Assembly: GCA_900314665.1 (NCBI GenBank)
Contig: OMWF01000216.1
Coordinates: forward strand, 1 to 34,295
From: an uncultured Actinomycetes bacterium
Lineage (GTDB): Bacteria; Actinomycetota; Coriobacteriia; Coriobacteriales; RUG033
DNA length: 34,295 nt
Reading direction: 5' to 3'
Every line of letters begins with the position of its first letter. Within the stretch, counting starts at the first letter, position 1. Shown here piece after piece: positions 8,164-16,218 of the stretch. The translations under genes were made by a program, and so were the position numbers. Below the pieces are notes generated by a model. It had not been told where the DNA came from. It worked only from the letters and a program-made list of their open reading frames with translations, and did not search any database.

Positions 8164-8201
8164 AAAGGGCGGACCCGCTACAACCGGCGGGTCCGCCCTT
8201 T
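8164..8201. terminator. Bidirectional terminator between kinase and bioY
   Basis: Perfect 15-bp arms (8164-8178 and 8187-8201, AAAGGGCGGACCCGC) enclose an 8-base loop. Each stem ends in AAA/TTT, so it can serve the plus-strand kinase operon and the minus-strand bioY, which converge here. Confidence 0.9.
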
Positions 8202-8223
8202 GCATGTAGCGTTCTCGCAGGCC

Positions 8224-8805
8224 CTACTTGTTGGCGGCCCTCACGAGAGGAACGGCGATGGACGTGGCAAGCGCAGCCTTGACCAGGTCGGCCAGGATGA
8301 AGGGCGCGCACCCGATGGCAAAGGCGGCGGCCGGGGTCAGACCGCCCATAACCACCAGCTGAGCCCAGCCAAAGAAGTAGGACACCGCAATGGCAGCGAC
8401 CACGCCCGCAAAGGTGGAGACCACCTTAGGCAGAGGAGTGCGCTCGAGCAGCGCGCGCAGGAAGGAGCCCGCAGCGGCGCCCGCGGCAAAGCCGTAGATG
8501 AAGCCGCCGGAAGGACCGAGCAGACGGACCAAACCGCCCACGTAGCCGGAGAAGACCGGAGCGCCCATGGCGCCGATCGCCACGTACGCCACGGTGGCGG
8601 AGATGGCCTCGCTCGGCTTCAAGGTGGCGACGGCAATGCCCAGCACCAGGGTCTGCAGGGTGAAGGGGACGGGGCCGACGGGGATGGAGATGCCAGCGGA
8701 CAGGCAGAAGAGCACCGTCACGATGCCGACGCGCAGCAGGCTGCTCGCCACGGAGCGCAGCTGCGAGCGATCGCGGGAAACCGACTGCTGTGAAGCATGA
8801 GCCAT
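8224..8805 (-). CDS. bioY: Biotin transporter substrate-binding component BioY (ECF S-component)
   Basis: BioY is the membrane S-component that captures biotin and docks onto an ECF energizing module. The protein has 193 residues and about six hydrophobic helices. Family signatures seen are PVPFTLQTLVLGI, then the YVAIGAMGAPVFSGYVGGLVRLLGPSGGF region with its G-x-P-x-F and GP-x-GG pattern, and ADLVKAALA near the C-terminus. The start at 8805 has AGGAGGT 6 bases upstream. No bioM/bioN genes adjoin it, so it probably uses the EcfA1A2T module encoded at 29020-31689. Regulation is visible: a BirA-type operator lies about 100 bases upstream and a leader hairpin lies between. Confidence 0.95.
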   Translation of the reverse strand: MAHASQQSVSRDRSQLRSVASSLLRVGIVTVLFCLSAGISIPVGPVPFTLQTLVLGIAVATLKPSEAISATVAYVAIGAMGAPVFSGYVGGLVRLLGPSGGFIYGFAAGAAAGSFLRALLERTPLPKVVSTFAGVVAAIAVSYFFGWAQLVVMGGLTPAAAFAIGCAPFILADLVKAALATSIAVPLVRAANK

Positions 8806-8840
8806 GATTGACCTCCTCGAGTGCGGGAATGAGCTGAGGT

Positions 8841-8870
8841 GCATCTCATTGCCAGACGGCAACGAGACGC
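8841..8870 (-). other. Hairpin in the bioY leader RNA
   Basis: Thirteen-base arms (8841-8853 and 8858-8870) with a 4-base loop lie between the operator and the bioY ribosome binding site. In the minus-strand transcript all 13 positions pair, two as G-U; on the plus strand those two become A-C mismatches. The asymmetry suggests an RNA structure in the bioY message. Confidence 0.55.
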
Positions 8871-8908
8871 ATCCTGTTATGCCCGTACCAGGCAAGGGAC
8901 GCAAGGCG

Positions 8909-8941
8909 ATTGTCAACCGTAATCCGCTAAAGGTTGACAAT
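8909..8941 (-). promoter_or_regulatory. BirA-type biotin operator upstream of bioY
   Basis: Perfect 10-bp inverted arms ATTGTCAACC (8909-8918) and GGTTGACAAT (8932-8941) are separated by 13 bases. TTGT-AACC/GGTT-ACAA half-sites with a spacer of this order are the known recognition pattern of the bifunctional biotin-protein ligase/repressor BirA. A possible minus-strand -35/-10 (TTGCGT, 17 bases, CATAAC) lies just downstream. The position before a biotin transporter strongly supports the call; birA is not in the window. Confidence 0.88.
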
Positions 8942-9459
8942 AGCGTCCGAGAAGGGCGACCGAGCCGCATGCGAGGGATGCCACCAGCAGGTCAGGATTG
9001 AAATCGGGTGCACGCTGCTCCCAGGACACATCACCCGTTACCGTTCTCCCTGAAACTTCGCTTCATACGAGCCGTACCTCGGGAACCATATTCATATTAA
9101 TGCATATTTACTTGTCAATATGCAGATATTTGCATCAAGTTATAAGCTTGCAGTCTGAAGGCCTCAAAAAAGCAGAGATACCTCGAAATACCGGGTATGC
9201 ATTATGTCCAAGTAAGCTCTCTGGTCCTGAGAGCTAGGCACGACCTGGGATTTCATGATGTTTGTCCACTTGAAACTGTCTGCATAACGCCTGCAGAGGG
9301 GACATTTTGAGGTATCTCTGCATTTTCAGAGGCATCTCTGATCAAAGTTGAAGTTTGTATCCAGATTTATGCATATTAACATCAGAATATGCATGTTTCT
9401 GTAATCAGTCTTTGCCCAAGCCCCGTTGTGGCCCAGAGAGGGTGCCGCCCGCCCCACGC
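8942..9459. other. Gene-free AT-rich spacer containing symmetric element copy 1
   Basis: Between the bioY operator and the 3' end of the cardiolipin synthase gene I see no gene. Base composition drops sharply to AT-rich from about 9080 to 9400, which coincides with the repeat element at 9101-9393. Confidence 0.6.
9101..9393. repeat. Symmetric 293-bp repeat element, copy 1
   Basis: Each end carries a 24-bp palindrome, TGCATATT-8 bases-AATATGCA, at 9101-9124 and 9370-9393. Moving inward there are 47 and 48 bases. Then come inverted arms: GCAGAGATACCTCGAAAT starting at 9172 on the left, and its near-complement ending at 9321 on the right. The left arm continues with 21 bases (9181-9201, beginning CCTCGAAATACC) that recur exactly in copy 2. 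The centre (about 9202-9300) is unrelated between copies and contains a small AGCTCTC/GAGAGCT hairpin. There is no transposase and no convincing frame inside. It looks like a non-autonomous (MITE-like) or regulatory repeat. Confidence 0.7.
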
Positions 9460-11022
9460 CTACAGCAACGGGGCGATGACCCTGAGCAGAGCCTGCAGGA
9501 CCCTGACCAGATAGGATTTGGGAGCATAGTGGTGCTGCACACTCAGCTCCTCGGACTGGTCAAAGATGGTCCGGATGTCGCGCTCCACTTCGCCTACGCA
9601 GCGGCTTCCATACATCCACGTGCCGCACTCAAAGTGCAAAAAGAAGCTCCGGTAGTCCATGTTGACGGTCCCCACCGTGGCCACCGTCCCGTCGGCCACC
9701 GCCAGCTTGGAGTGGATGAACCCGGGCGTGTACTCGTAGACGCGAACCCCGTTGGCCAGCAGCTGGGGATAGTGGGCGCGCGTTACCAGGAAGGTGGGCT
9801 TCTTGTCGGGTATGTGAGGCGTCACGATCCGCACGTCCACCCCGCGCTTGGCGGCCAGGCAGAGGGCGGTGGTCATGGCATCGTCGATGATCAGGTAGGG
9901 CGTGGTCATGTACAGCGTGTCCTGAGCGCTGTTGATGAGATTCAGGTAGGTGTTCTCGCCTATGTCCTCGTGGTCGAGCGGCGAGTCCCCGTAGGGCACC
10001 ACGTAGCCGTCGGAGACAAAGCCCTCGGCAACCGCCGGGTCCACTCTGAACTGCTCGTAGTCCTCCGGGCCCTCTTTGGTGCGCTGGCTGTGGCACAGCT
10101 CCCAGTTCCGCAGGAACATCACCGTGAAGGACCAGACCGCGTCGCCCTCCAGCCGCACGCCGGAGTCCTTGAAATAGCAGTTCTCGCCAAAGGGACGCAC
10201 CGCGTCGATGTACTCGTCGGCCAGGTTGATGCCGCCGGTGTACGCCACCCGCCCGTCGATAACCACGATCTTGCGGTGGTCGCGGTTGTTGGTGAGCAGC
10301 GTCAGCTGCGGCGTCAAGCGGTTGAAGGGCTCCACCTTCAAGCCCTTGTCGCGCAGGTACTGCTCGTATCCGCGGGGCGTGCGCATCAGACAGCCGATGT
10401 CGTCGTACATGAGCCGCACCTCGACGCCCTGGGCCGCCTTGCGCTCCAAGGCGTCGAGCACCTGCCCCCACATCTGCCCCGGCTCGATGAGGAAGTATTC
10501 CAGGAAGATGAAGCGCTCGGCGGACTCGATGTCGGCCAGCAGGCACGCGAGCTTTTCCTGCCCGGAGCCCAGGTAGCGGGTGGCGGTGCGGTCGTAGACC
10601 GGAAAGTGGCCGGCGTGGTAGAGGTAGCGGCCCTGCGAGAGCCCGCCCTGGCCCTGCTCCTTGAGCTCGTCCACGGCCCTGGGCTCCTGACTCATCAGCT
10701 GATCGGTGCGCTTGACGATGCGCGCCAGCCTCTTTGACTGGGGATGGCTTGCGGCCTTCTCGCCCCAGAGGATGTAGAAGAGGCCGCCAAACGCCGGAAA
10801 GACCAGGATTGAGACGCACCAGATGAGCTTGTAGGAGCGGCTCATGGGACGGCCGATTATCCAAATGACGGCGATGTACGAAAGGATGCGGGTGGTCCAG
10901 TCCACGATGGAGGCGGCCAGGCTTGCCCACATGAAAAACCAGATGAAGAGCGTTATCTGCAGGCCAATTAGGACGAAGGTGAGAAACCCGCGGCTGGTGA
11001 TGAAGCGCAGAAGCTTACGCAC
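9460..11022 (-). CDS. cls: Cardiolipin synthase (phospholipase D superfamily)
   Basis: Condenses phospholipids to cardiolipin at the cytoplasmic membrane. The 520-residue protein has N-terminal membrane helices (about 9-33, 42-58 and 66-87) of the Cls type, with the last containing a PAFGGLFYILWG stretch typical of the family. Two HKD motifs follow: NNRDHRKIVVIDG (His249, Lys251, Asp256) and FIHSKLAVADG (His437, Lys439, Asp444). Each is followed by the expected TGGIN or GTVNMD segment. The start is a GTG at 11022 with only a weak upstream AAGGCGGGG. The gene is divergent from the ior operon and followed by the AT-rich repeat element. Confidence 0.93.
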   Translation of the reverse strand: MRKLLRFITSRGFLTFVLIGLQITLFIWFFMWASLAASIVDWTTRILSYIAVIWIIGRPMSRSYKLIWCVSILVFPAFGGLFYILWGEKAASHPQSKRLARIVKRTDQLMSQEPRAVDELKEQGQGGLSQGRYLYHAGHFPVYDRTATRYLGSGQEKLACLLADIESAERFIFLEYFLIEPGQMWGQVLDALERKAAQGVEVRLMYDDIGCLMRTPRGYEQYLRDKGLKVEPFNRLTPQLTLLTNNRDHRKIVVIDGRVAYTGGINLADEYIDAVRPFGENCYFKDSGVRLEGDAVWSFTVMFLRNWELCHSQRTKEGPEDYEQFRVDPAVAEGFVSDGYVVPYGDSPLDHEDIGENTYLNLINSAQDTLYMTTPYLIIDDAMTTALCLAAKRGVDVRIVTPHIPDKKPTFLVTRAHYPQLLANGVRVYEYTPGFIHSKLAVADGTVATVGTVNMDYRSFFLHFECGTWMYGSRCVGEVERDIRTIFDQSEELSVQHHYAPKSYLVRVLQALLRVIAPLL

Positions 11023-11288
11023 GTGGTCCCCGCCTTCCCCATTCTGCCGCTCCGTCTGCCGGAGCCGCTCTCAACCCGTTTCCCTGCTCCCGATTCTACC
11101 CACAGCTCACAACGGCAGCGATTACGTCAGGCTGACGGGCGCCGTACGGTCAACAGCCGGGCTCGGTCAACGACCCGACGCGCCCGGAGGCAGTCCGTAG
11201 CCGCTAGCCAAGGTGTATCGTCTAGGACTTAGCGTGCCGTGCCATACGCGCGGTACCCCAGCCCTCAGGCGTACGGGAGGAGATGCAC

Positions 11289-13124
11289 ATGGCTACTGAG
11301 CTGCTCATGGGCAACGCCATCATCGGCTTGTCGGCGTTGGCTGCGGGCGTGGGGCTGGTGGCCGGATATCCGGGCACCCCCTCCACAGAGATCCTGGAGA
11401 CCGTGGCCGCCAACAACCCCGACGGCAAGGTGCACGTGGAGTGGTCCACCAACGAGAAGGCCGCCTTTGAGGTGGCAGCAGGCGCCAGCTACGCCGGCGT
11501 GCGCTGTATGGTGACCTGCAAGCAGGTGGGGCTCAACGTGGCCGCCGATCCGCTCATGAGCCTCAACTATGTGGGCGTCAAGGGCGGCTACGTCGTGGTC
11601 TGCGCCGACGACCCGGGCCCCATCTCATCTCAGACCGAGCAGGACACCCGCCGCTTTGGCAGCTTCTCCAAGATTCCGGTGCTCGACCCGGCCACGCCCG
11701 AGGAGTGCCTCGAGCTCGTGCCCTACGCGTTTGAGCTCTCCGAGCGCTACGCCACCCCGGTCATCGTCCGTCCCACCACCCGCATCTGCCACGCCTACAC
11801 GGGCGTCGAGCGACCGGTGCCCGTGCCCCCGGCACAGCCGGAGGGCTTTGACTACGACCCCAAATGGGTCATCTTCCCGCCGCGCGCCCTACGCGGCCAC
11901 CACGAGATAAACGATCGGCTGCCCCGCATCGCCGCCGATTTTGCGACCCATCCGCTCAATACCGTCACCCATCTGGGCCAGGGTCCAGCCGCCTGCGTGG
12001 TCTTCACCGGCGGGGTAAGCCACGGCTATGCCTTGGAAGCCCTGTCAAACCCGCAGGTCAGAGGCGATAATGCGGTCGATGTGGTGCACATCGCCACACC
12101 TTTTCCCTTCCCCGACGACTTTGCCGCCCAGGCCCTTGCGGACGCGCGCGACGTGCTCGTGCTCGAGGAGCTCGACTCCGTCATCGAGGATGACCTGCTG
12201 CGCATCGCCGGGGCCCGCCACCTGCCGGTGACCGTGCACGGCAAGCGCACCCACGAGGCCAAGGACGCAGGCGAGAACAGCGTCGAGTCCGCCGCCCGGG
12301 ACATCGCGGCGTTTCTCGGCACCCCGGCGCAAGCCGCCCTCAACGCACAGCAACCCGACGCCCCGCAGCTGCCGGTGCGCCCGCCCGTGCTCTGCGCCGG
12401 CTGCCCCCATCGCAGCTCGTTTTACGCCGTCAAGCAGGCCCTCAGGGGCAAGAAGGTCGCCTACGCCGGCGACATCGGCTGCTACACGCTGGGCAATGCG
12501 GCCCCGCTCAACACCACCGACACCTGCCTCTGCATGGGCGCCGGCATCACCGTGGCCCAAGGCGCGCACATCGCCGAGCCGGACGCCGTCAACGTGGCGT
12601 TTGTCGGCGACTCCACCTTCTTTGCCTCCGGCATCACCGGCGTGGTAAACGCCGTCTACAACCAGAACCAGCTGCTCTTGGTGGTGCTCGACAACTCCAC
12701 CACCGCCATGACGGGCATGCAGCCCCACCCCGGCACCGGCCTCACGATGATGGGCGTCAAGCACGATCCCATCTCCATCTCCGCCGTGCTCAAGGCCATA
12801 GGGCTCTCCTGCGTGGTAGAGGCCAACCCCCACGACAACGCCGCCGCCATCGCCGCGGTCAAGCAGGCTGTAGCGGCAGGTGGCGTAAGCGCCGTCATCT
12901 TCAAGGCGCCCTGCACCCACCTCGTCAAACCGGCTCCATCCGCCGTGGTCGACCCGCAGCTCTGCACCGGATGCCGCACCTGCATCAAGCAGCTGGGGTG
13001 CCCGGCCTTCATCTGGAAAAACGGCAAGCTCGTGATCGACCCGGGGCTGTGCTGGGGCTGCACCCTCTGCGAGCAGGTCTGTCCCTTTGATGCCATATCG
13101 CACCGGGAGGTGGCCGATAAATGA
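11289..13124 (+). CDS. iorA: Indolepyruvate:ferredoxin oxidoreductase, alpha subunit
   Basis: Oxidatively decarboxylates arylpyruvates (from Trp, Phe, Tyr transamination) to arylacetyl-CoA and reduces ferredoxin. The 611-residue protein starts with MGNAIIGLSALAAGVGLVAGYPGTPSTEI, the pyruvate-binding fold. A CPHRSSFYAVK segment follows mid-protein. The thiamine diphosphate site is around GDSTFFASGITGVVNAVY and VVLDNSTTAMTG. Two 4Fe-4S ferredoxin motifs lie at the C-terminus: CTGCRTCIKQLGC from about residue 559 and CWGCTLCEQVCP from about 587. The ATG at 11289 is chosen over 11283 because GGGAGGAG then has a 6-base spacing instead of none. It overlaps iorB by four bases. Confidence 0.95.
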   Translation: MATELLMGNAIIGLSALAAGVGLVAGYPGTPSTEILETVAANNPDGKVHVEWSTNEKAAFEVAAGASYAGVRCMVTCKQVGLNVAADPLMSLNYVGVKGGYVVVCADDPGPISSQTEQDTRRFGSFSKIPVLDPATPEECLELVPYAFELSERYATPVIVRPTTRICHAYTGVERPVPVPPAQPEGFDYDPKWVIFPPRALRGHHEINDRLPRIAADFATHPLNTVTHLGQGPAACVVFTGGVSHGYALEALSNPQVRGDNAVDVVHIATPFPFPDDFAAQALADARDVLVLEELDSVIEDDLLRIAGARHLPVTVHGKRTHEAKDAGENSVESAARDIAAFLGTPAQAALNAQQPDAPQLPVRPPVLCAGCPHRSSFYAVKQALRGKKVAYAGDIGCYTLGNAAPLNTTDTCLCMGAGITVAQGAHIAEPDAVNVAFVGDSTFFASGITGVVNAVYNQNQLLLVVLDNSTTAMTGMQPHPGTGLTMMGVKHDPISISAVLKAIGLSCVVEANPHDNAAAIAAVKQAVAAGGVSAVIFKAPCTHLVKPAPSAVVDPQLCTGCRTCIKQLGCPAFIWKNGKLVIDPGLCWGCTLCEQVCPFDAISHREVADK

Positions 13125-13783
13125 CGCGCAGCATCGTGCTTTCCGGCATCGGCGGCCAGGGCACCGTCCTAGCCAGCCGCCTGATTGCCAGCGTGGCGCT
13201 CTCACGCGGAGTCCCCGTGCGCACCGCAGAGACCATCGGCATGGCTCAGCGGGGCGGCACCGTGCTCACCCATGTGCGCTACGGCGACACCCCTACCGAC
13301 GTGCCACACACCTCGCTGGTACCCCTGGGCGCGGCTTCCCTGGCCATCGCCTTCGAGCCCGGCGAGGCCCAGCGGGTGCTGCCCTACCTGACACCCGATG
13401 CGGCTATGGTGGTGGCAAGACGCGCCATCCCGCCCACCACGGCCACCTTGGCCGGCGTCGACTACGACGGCTCCGATCAGCTTGCCTACCTCAAGCAGCA
13501 GGTGCCCACCCTGGTGGTGGTCGATGGCGATGCCGTCTGCCGCGCGCTTGGCAACCCGCGGGTGCTCAACGTGGTGCTGCTGGGCGCTGCCGCCGGCACG
13601 GGCATGCTGGGGATGGAGGCAAACGAGCTCGCTTGCGCCGTCGAGCGCCTGGTCAAGCCCGCCTTCATCGACATAAACAAGCAGGCCCTCGAAGCTGGCG
13701 AGCGCATTGCCCGGGCACAGAGCTCAGAGCTTGCCGGCACCGTCCCGGACCACGGGGCCCGGCGATGGCAACCCCTCGGCTAG
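13121..13783 (+). CDS. iorB: Indolepyruvate:ferredoxin oxidoreductase, beta subunit
   Basis: This is the partner of IorA, corresponding to the gamma-type domain of 2-oxoacid:ferredoxin oxidoreductases that binds CoA and helps electron transfer. The 220-residue protein shows GIGGQGTVLASRLIA near the N-terminus (residues 9-23), then TAETIGMAQRGGTVLTHVRYG, both diagnostic of IorB. The ATGA overlap with iorA implies translational coupling and equal stoichiometry. About 150 bases separate it from the CoA ligase gene, with no terminator between, so all three are likely one transcript. Confidence 0.94.
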   Translation: MTRSIVLSGIGGQGTVLASRLIASVALSRGVPVRTAETIGMAQRGGTVLTHVRYGDTPTDVPHTSLVPLGAASLAIAFEPGEAQRVLPYLTPDAAMVVARRAIPPTTATLAGVDYDGSDQLAYLKQQVPTLVVVDGDAVCRALGNPRVLNVVLLGAAAGTGMLGMEANELACAVERLVKPAFIDINKQALEAGERIARAQSSELAGTVPDHGARRWQPLG

Positions 13784-13932
13784 CCGCACCCCACTGCTCG
13801 CCCGCAGACCTTCCGGAGATGGCTGGCCGGATTGCGCTCAGCGCATCTGCCAAGGCCCAGCAACGGTTACCATAGTCACCAGGCGCCCACCCAATCTACC
13901 AGGGCGCATCTCGATAAAGGAGCGACAAGACC

Positions 13933-15174
13933 ATGGCCGTCATGACCAACGCCCAGCTCGACCTCATCAAAAACGAGTTCAAGACCCTGAAGGAGCGCAG
14001 CCCCTTCTACGCCAAGAAGTTTGCCGGCATCGATCTGTCCGACGTGCAGAGCCAGGAGGACTTTGAGAAGCTGCCCTTCTCGGAGAAGAACGACCTGCGC
14101 GAGGCCTACCCCCTGGGAATCCAGGCGGTGCCCGACGAGGACGTGGTGCGCATCCACAGCTCGAGCGGCACCACCGGCACGCCGGTCATCATCCCCTACA
14201 CCGCCCAGGACGTGAGCGATTGGGCCGAGATGTTTGCCCGCTGCCTCAAGATCGCCGGCTGCACCAACCTCGACCGCATCCAGATCACCCCAGGCTACGG
14301 CCTCTGGACCGCGGGCATCGGCTTCCAGGCCGGCGTGGAGCGGCTCGGCGCCATGGCCATTCCCATGGGCCCCGGCAACACCGAGAAGCAGCTCAAGATG
14401 ATGCAGGACCTGAAGTCCACCGTCATCACCGCCACCAGCTCATACGCCCTGCTTCTGGCCGAGGAGATCACCAAGCGCAACCTCCGCGACAAAATCTGCC
14501 TCCGCAAGGGCGTCATCGGCTCGGAGCGCTGGGGCCAGAAGACCCGCGAGCGCATCCAGAGCGAGATGGGCATCGAGATCTACGACATCTACGGCCTGAC
14601 CGAGATCTACGGTCCCGGCATCGGCATCAGCTGCGATGAGCACGACGGCATCCACATGTTCAGCGACTACGTGTACTGCGAGGTCATCGATCCCAAGACC
14701 GGCCAGGTGCTGCCCGACGGCGAGGAGGGAGAGCTGGTCCTCACCACGCTGCGCAAGCAGGGCGCCCCGCTCATCCGCTTCCGCACCCACGACCTCACCA
14801 GCATCCGTCCCGACGACTGCCCCTGCGGCCGCAACGAGTACCCGCGCATCAACATGATCACCGGCCGCAGCGACGATATGGTCAAGGTCAAGGGCTGCAA
14901 CTTCTTCCCCGCCCAAGTCGAGGAGTGCCTGGCCTTTGTGGACGGCTGCAGCTCCGAGTACCAGATCCAGATCGAGGCCATCAACGACCGCGACGTGCTC
15001 ACGCTCTTCTTTGAGACCGCGCTCACCGGCGAGGACAAGGAGCGCTGCGAGAAGCAGCTAGCAGAGGTCTTCAAAGCCAAGATCGGCTGCACCCCGAACG
15101 CCGAGGGCGTGCCCATGGGCGAGCTGCCCCGCTCCACCAAGAAGACCCAGCGCGTCTTTGACAGCCGCTACTAG
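13933..15174 (+). CDS. paaK: Phenylacetate-CoA ligase-type AMP-forming ligase
   Basis: PaaK-family enzymes interconvert arylacetates and arylacetyl-CoA with ATP/AMP. The 413-residue protein is a little shorter than the usual 430-440. The P-loop SSSGTTGTPVII (residues 76-87), YDIYGLTEIYGPG (adenylate motif), and GRSDDMVKVKGCNFFP near residue 313 (hinge to the C-terminal lid) are all present, as is a CxCGR segment. AAAGGAG lies about 10 bases before the ATG. Following iorAB, it probably acts on arylacetyl-CoA or arylacetate made by aromatic amino acid fermentation; direction (hydrolysis coupled to ATP, or activation) is not decidable from sequence. Confidence 0.9.
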   Translation: MAVMTNAQLDLIKNEFKTLKERSPFYAKKFAGIDLSDVQSQEDFEKLPFSEKNDLREAYPLGIQAVPDEDVVRIHSSSGTTGTPVIIPYTAQDVSDWAEMFARCLKIAGCTNLDRIQITPGYGLWTAGIGFQAGVERLGAMAIPMGPGNTEKQLKMMQDLKSTVITATSSYALLLAEEITKRNLRDKICLRKGVIGSERWGQKTRERIQSEMGIEIYDIYGLTEIYGPGIGISCDEHDGIHMFSDYVYCEVIDPKTGQVLPDGEEGELVLTTLRKQGAPLIRFRTHDLTSIRPDDCPCGRNEYPRINMITGRSDDMVKVKGCNFFPAQVEECLAFVDGCSSEYQIQIEAINDRDVLTLFFETALTGEDKERCEKQLAEVFKAKIGCTPNAEGVPMGELPRSTKKTQRVFDSRY

Positions 15175-15182
15175 GCGATAAG

Positions 15183-15208
15183 CCCCGGGTCAAACCAAAG
15201 ACCCGGGG
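15183..15208 (+). terminator. Hairpin after paaK
   Basis: CCCCGGGTC (15183-15191) and GACCCGGGG (15200-15208) form a perfect 9-bp stem with an 8-base loop, 8 bases past the stop codon. There is no T-run, so it may slow or protect the 3' end rather than terminate alone. Confidence 0.6.
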
Positions 15209-15238
15209 TGCACGTACAACCGCTCGCGCAGAATCGAC

Positions 15239-15281
15239 AGCGCCCGCCTGGCCGAGGACCTCCTCCCCGCAGGCGGGCGCT
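15239..15281. terminator. Second hairpin between convergent paaK and tetR
   Basis: A perfect 12-bp stem AGCGCCCGCCTG (15239-15250) / CAGGCGGGCGCT (15270-15281) encloses a 19-base loop. It lies 18 bases past the end of the minus-strand regulator gene and can act on both strands. Confidence 0.65.
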
Positions 15282-15298
15282 TCTGGTATGTGCATCCG

Positions 15299-15874
15299 TC
15301 AGCCGAAGAGGCCGCCACGAGCCAAGTCGGCCACCAACTCGCGAGCGTCCTCGCGAATCGCATCGGCAGACTCGCCTGCAGCCCGGGCGGAACTCACAAA
15401 GCTGGCGATGCCCATAATCAAGAAGGAGTTGAGCTGGCGCCGGTCATACTTGGAAGAAGTCCCGGTCGCATATGAGGACTCGAGCCGGTCCAGGTTCTTG
15501 AGCAGAAGCCGGTAGTACGTCAAGGCCACGTCCATGTTGCCCTCGCCCGCAATCAGGTCAAAGAGGTCGAGGTGGTTAAACATGATGTCGATGCAGGCGG
15601 TCGTCAGATTCTGGTAAGACGCGACCGGGCGGTTATCGGGGTTGTTCTCGGCTTGCAGCCTTCTGTAGTCCTCAATCAACAGCTCCTCTGCGGAGTGGCA
15701 GACATCGCCGAGCAAATCGTACTTATCCTTGAAATACGTGTAGAAGGTATAGCGGCTCACGCCGGCGCGCTTGCAGATGCCGGTGACCGTCATCTTTGAG
15801 AACGGCATCTCTTTTCGAAGGTCGAGCAGTGCCTCATGAAGCTTACGCTTGCCCTCGGTCATCTGTGTTCCCAT
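15299..15874 (-). CDS. TetR/AcrR-family transcriptional regulator
   Basis: A 191-residue TetR-type repressor. The N-terminal helix-turn-helix is clear: LHEALLDLRKEMPFSKMTVTGICKRAGVSRYTFYTYFKDKYDLL in sequence, with VTGICKRAGVSRYTFYTYF as the recognition segment. The C-terminal ligand domain is generic and its effector cannot be read. The start at 15874 has AGGAGAGG 6 bases upstream. It is divergent from the radical SAM gene (16422) across an AT-rich spacer and convergent with paaK. A candidate promoter (16000-16027) and a palindrome at 15959-15998 suggest autoregulation. Confidence 0.88.
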   Translation of the reverse strand: MGTQMTEGKRKLHEALLDLRKEMPFSKMTVTGICKRAGVSRYTFYTYFKDKYDLLGDVCHSAEELLIEDYRRLQAENNPDNRPVASYQNLTTACIDIMFNHLDLFDLIAGEGNMDVALTYYRLLLKNLDRLESSYATGTSSKYDRRQLNSFLIMGIASFVSSARAAGESADAIREDARELVADLARGGLFG

Positions 15875-15958
15875 GATGGACCTCTCCTCGTGGCGACTGA
15901 CGGGAGGTGGCTATCCCCTGCACACGCACACATGATAGGCAGACAGGCAGAATCGCGC

Positions 15959-15998
15959 TTGAATTAATCGATAATGATTTCAAATTGTTTTAATTCAA
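15959..15998 (-). promoter_or_regulatory. Candidate TetR operator
   Basis: Perfect 9-bp inverted arms TTGAATTAA (15959-15967) and TTAATTCAA (15990-15998) are 22 bases apart. They lie where the start of the minus-strand transcript would fall relative to the candidate promoter at 16000-16027. The arm spacing is long for a single TetR dimer, so two dimers or another protein are possible. Confidence 0.45.
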
Positions 15999-15999
15999 A

Positions 16000-16027
16000 G
16001 TATTAAATTGTGAGAGCCGTATGACAA
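16000..16027 (-). promoter_or_regulatory. Candidate promoter for tetR (15299-15874)
   Basis: On the minus strand TTGTCA (16022-16027) and TAATAC (16000-16005) are 16 bases apart, about 125 bases upstream of the start codon. The -10 is imperfect. Confidence 0.4.
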
Positions 16028-16218
16028 ATGATGTCCGTCTGCTCAAATATGTATTTTATAGGTAGTTTCCTGTATAAACGTTATCTGTATATCTCAATTC
16101 AAGCTTTTGTGCACAATTTTAGTCCCTGCCTAGATAACGGGAATATATGGCATAAAAGCTAACATTTTTTCTGAACTTGTCCTTCTCAGGTGCGACACCC
16201 GATGCCTAGCATGGGATG

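Noticed and set aside
12045-13205. A 386-codon minus-strand frame antisense to iorA
   Set aside because: iorA is supported by cofactor and iron-sulfur motifs over the whole stretch; the antisense frame has none.
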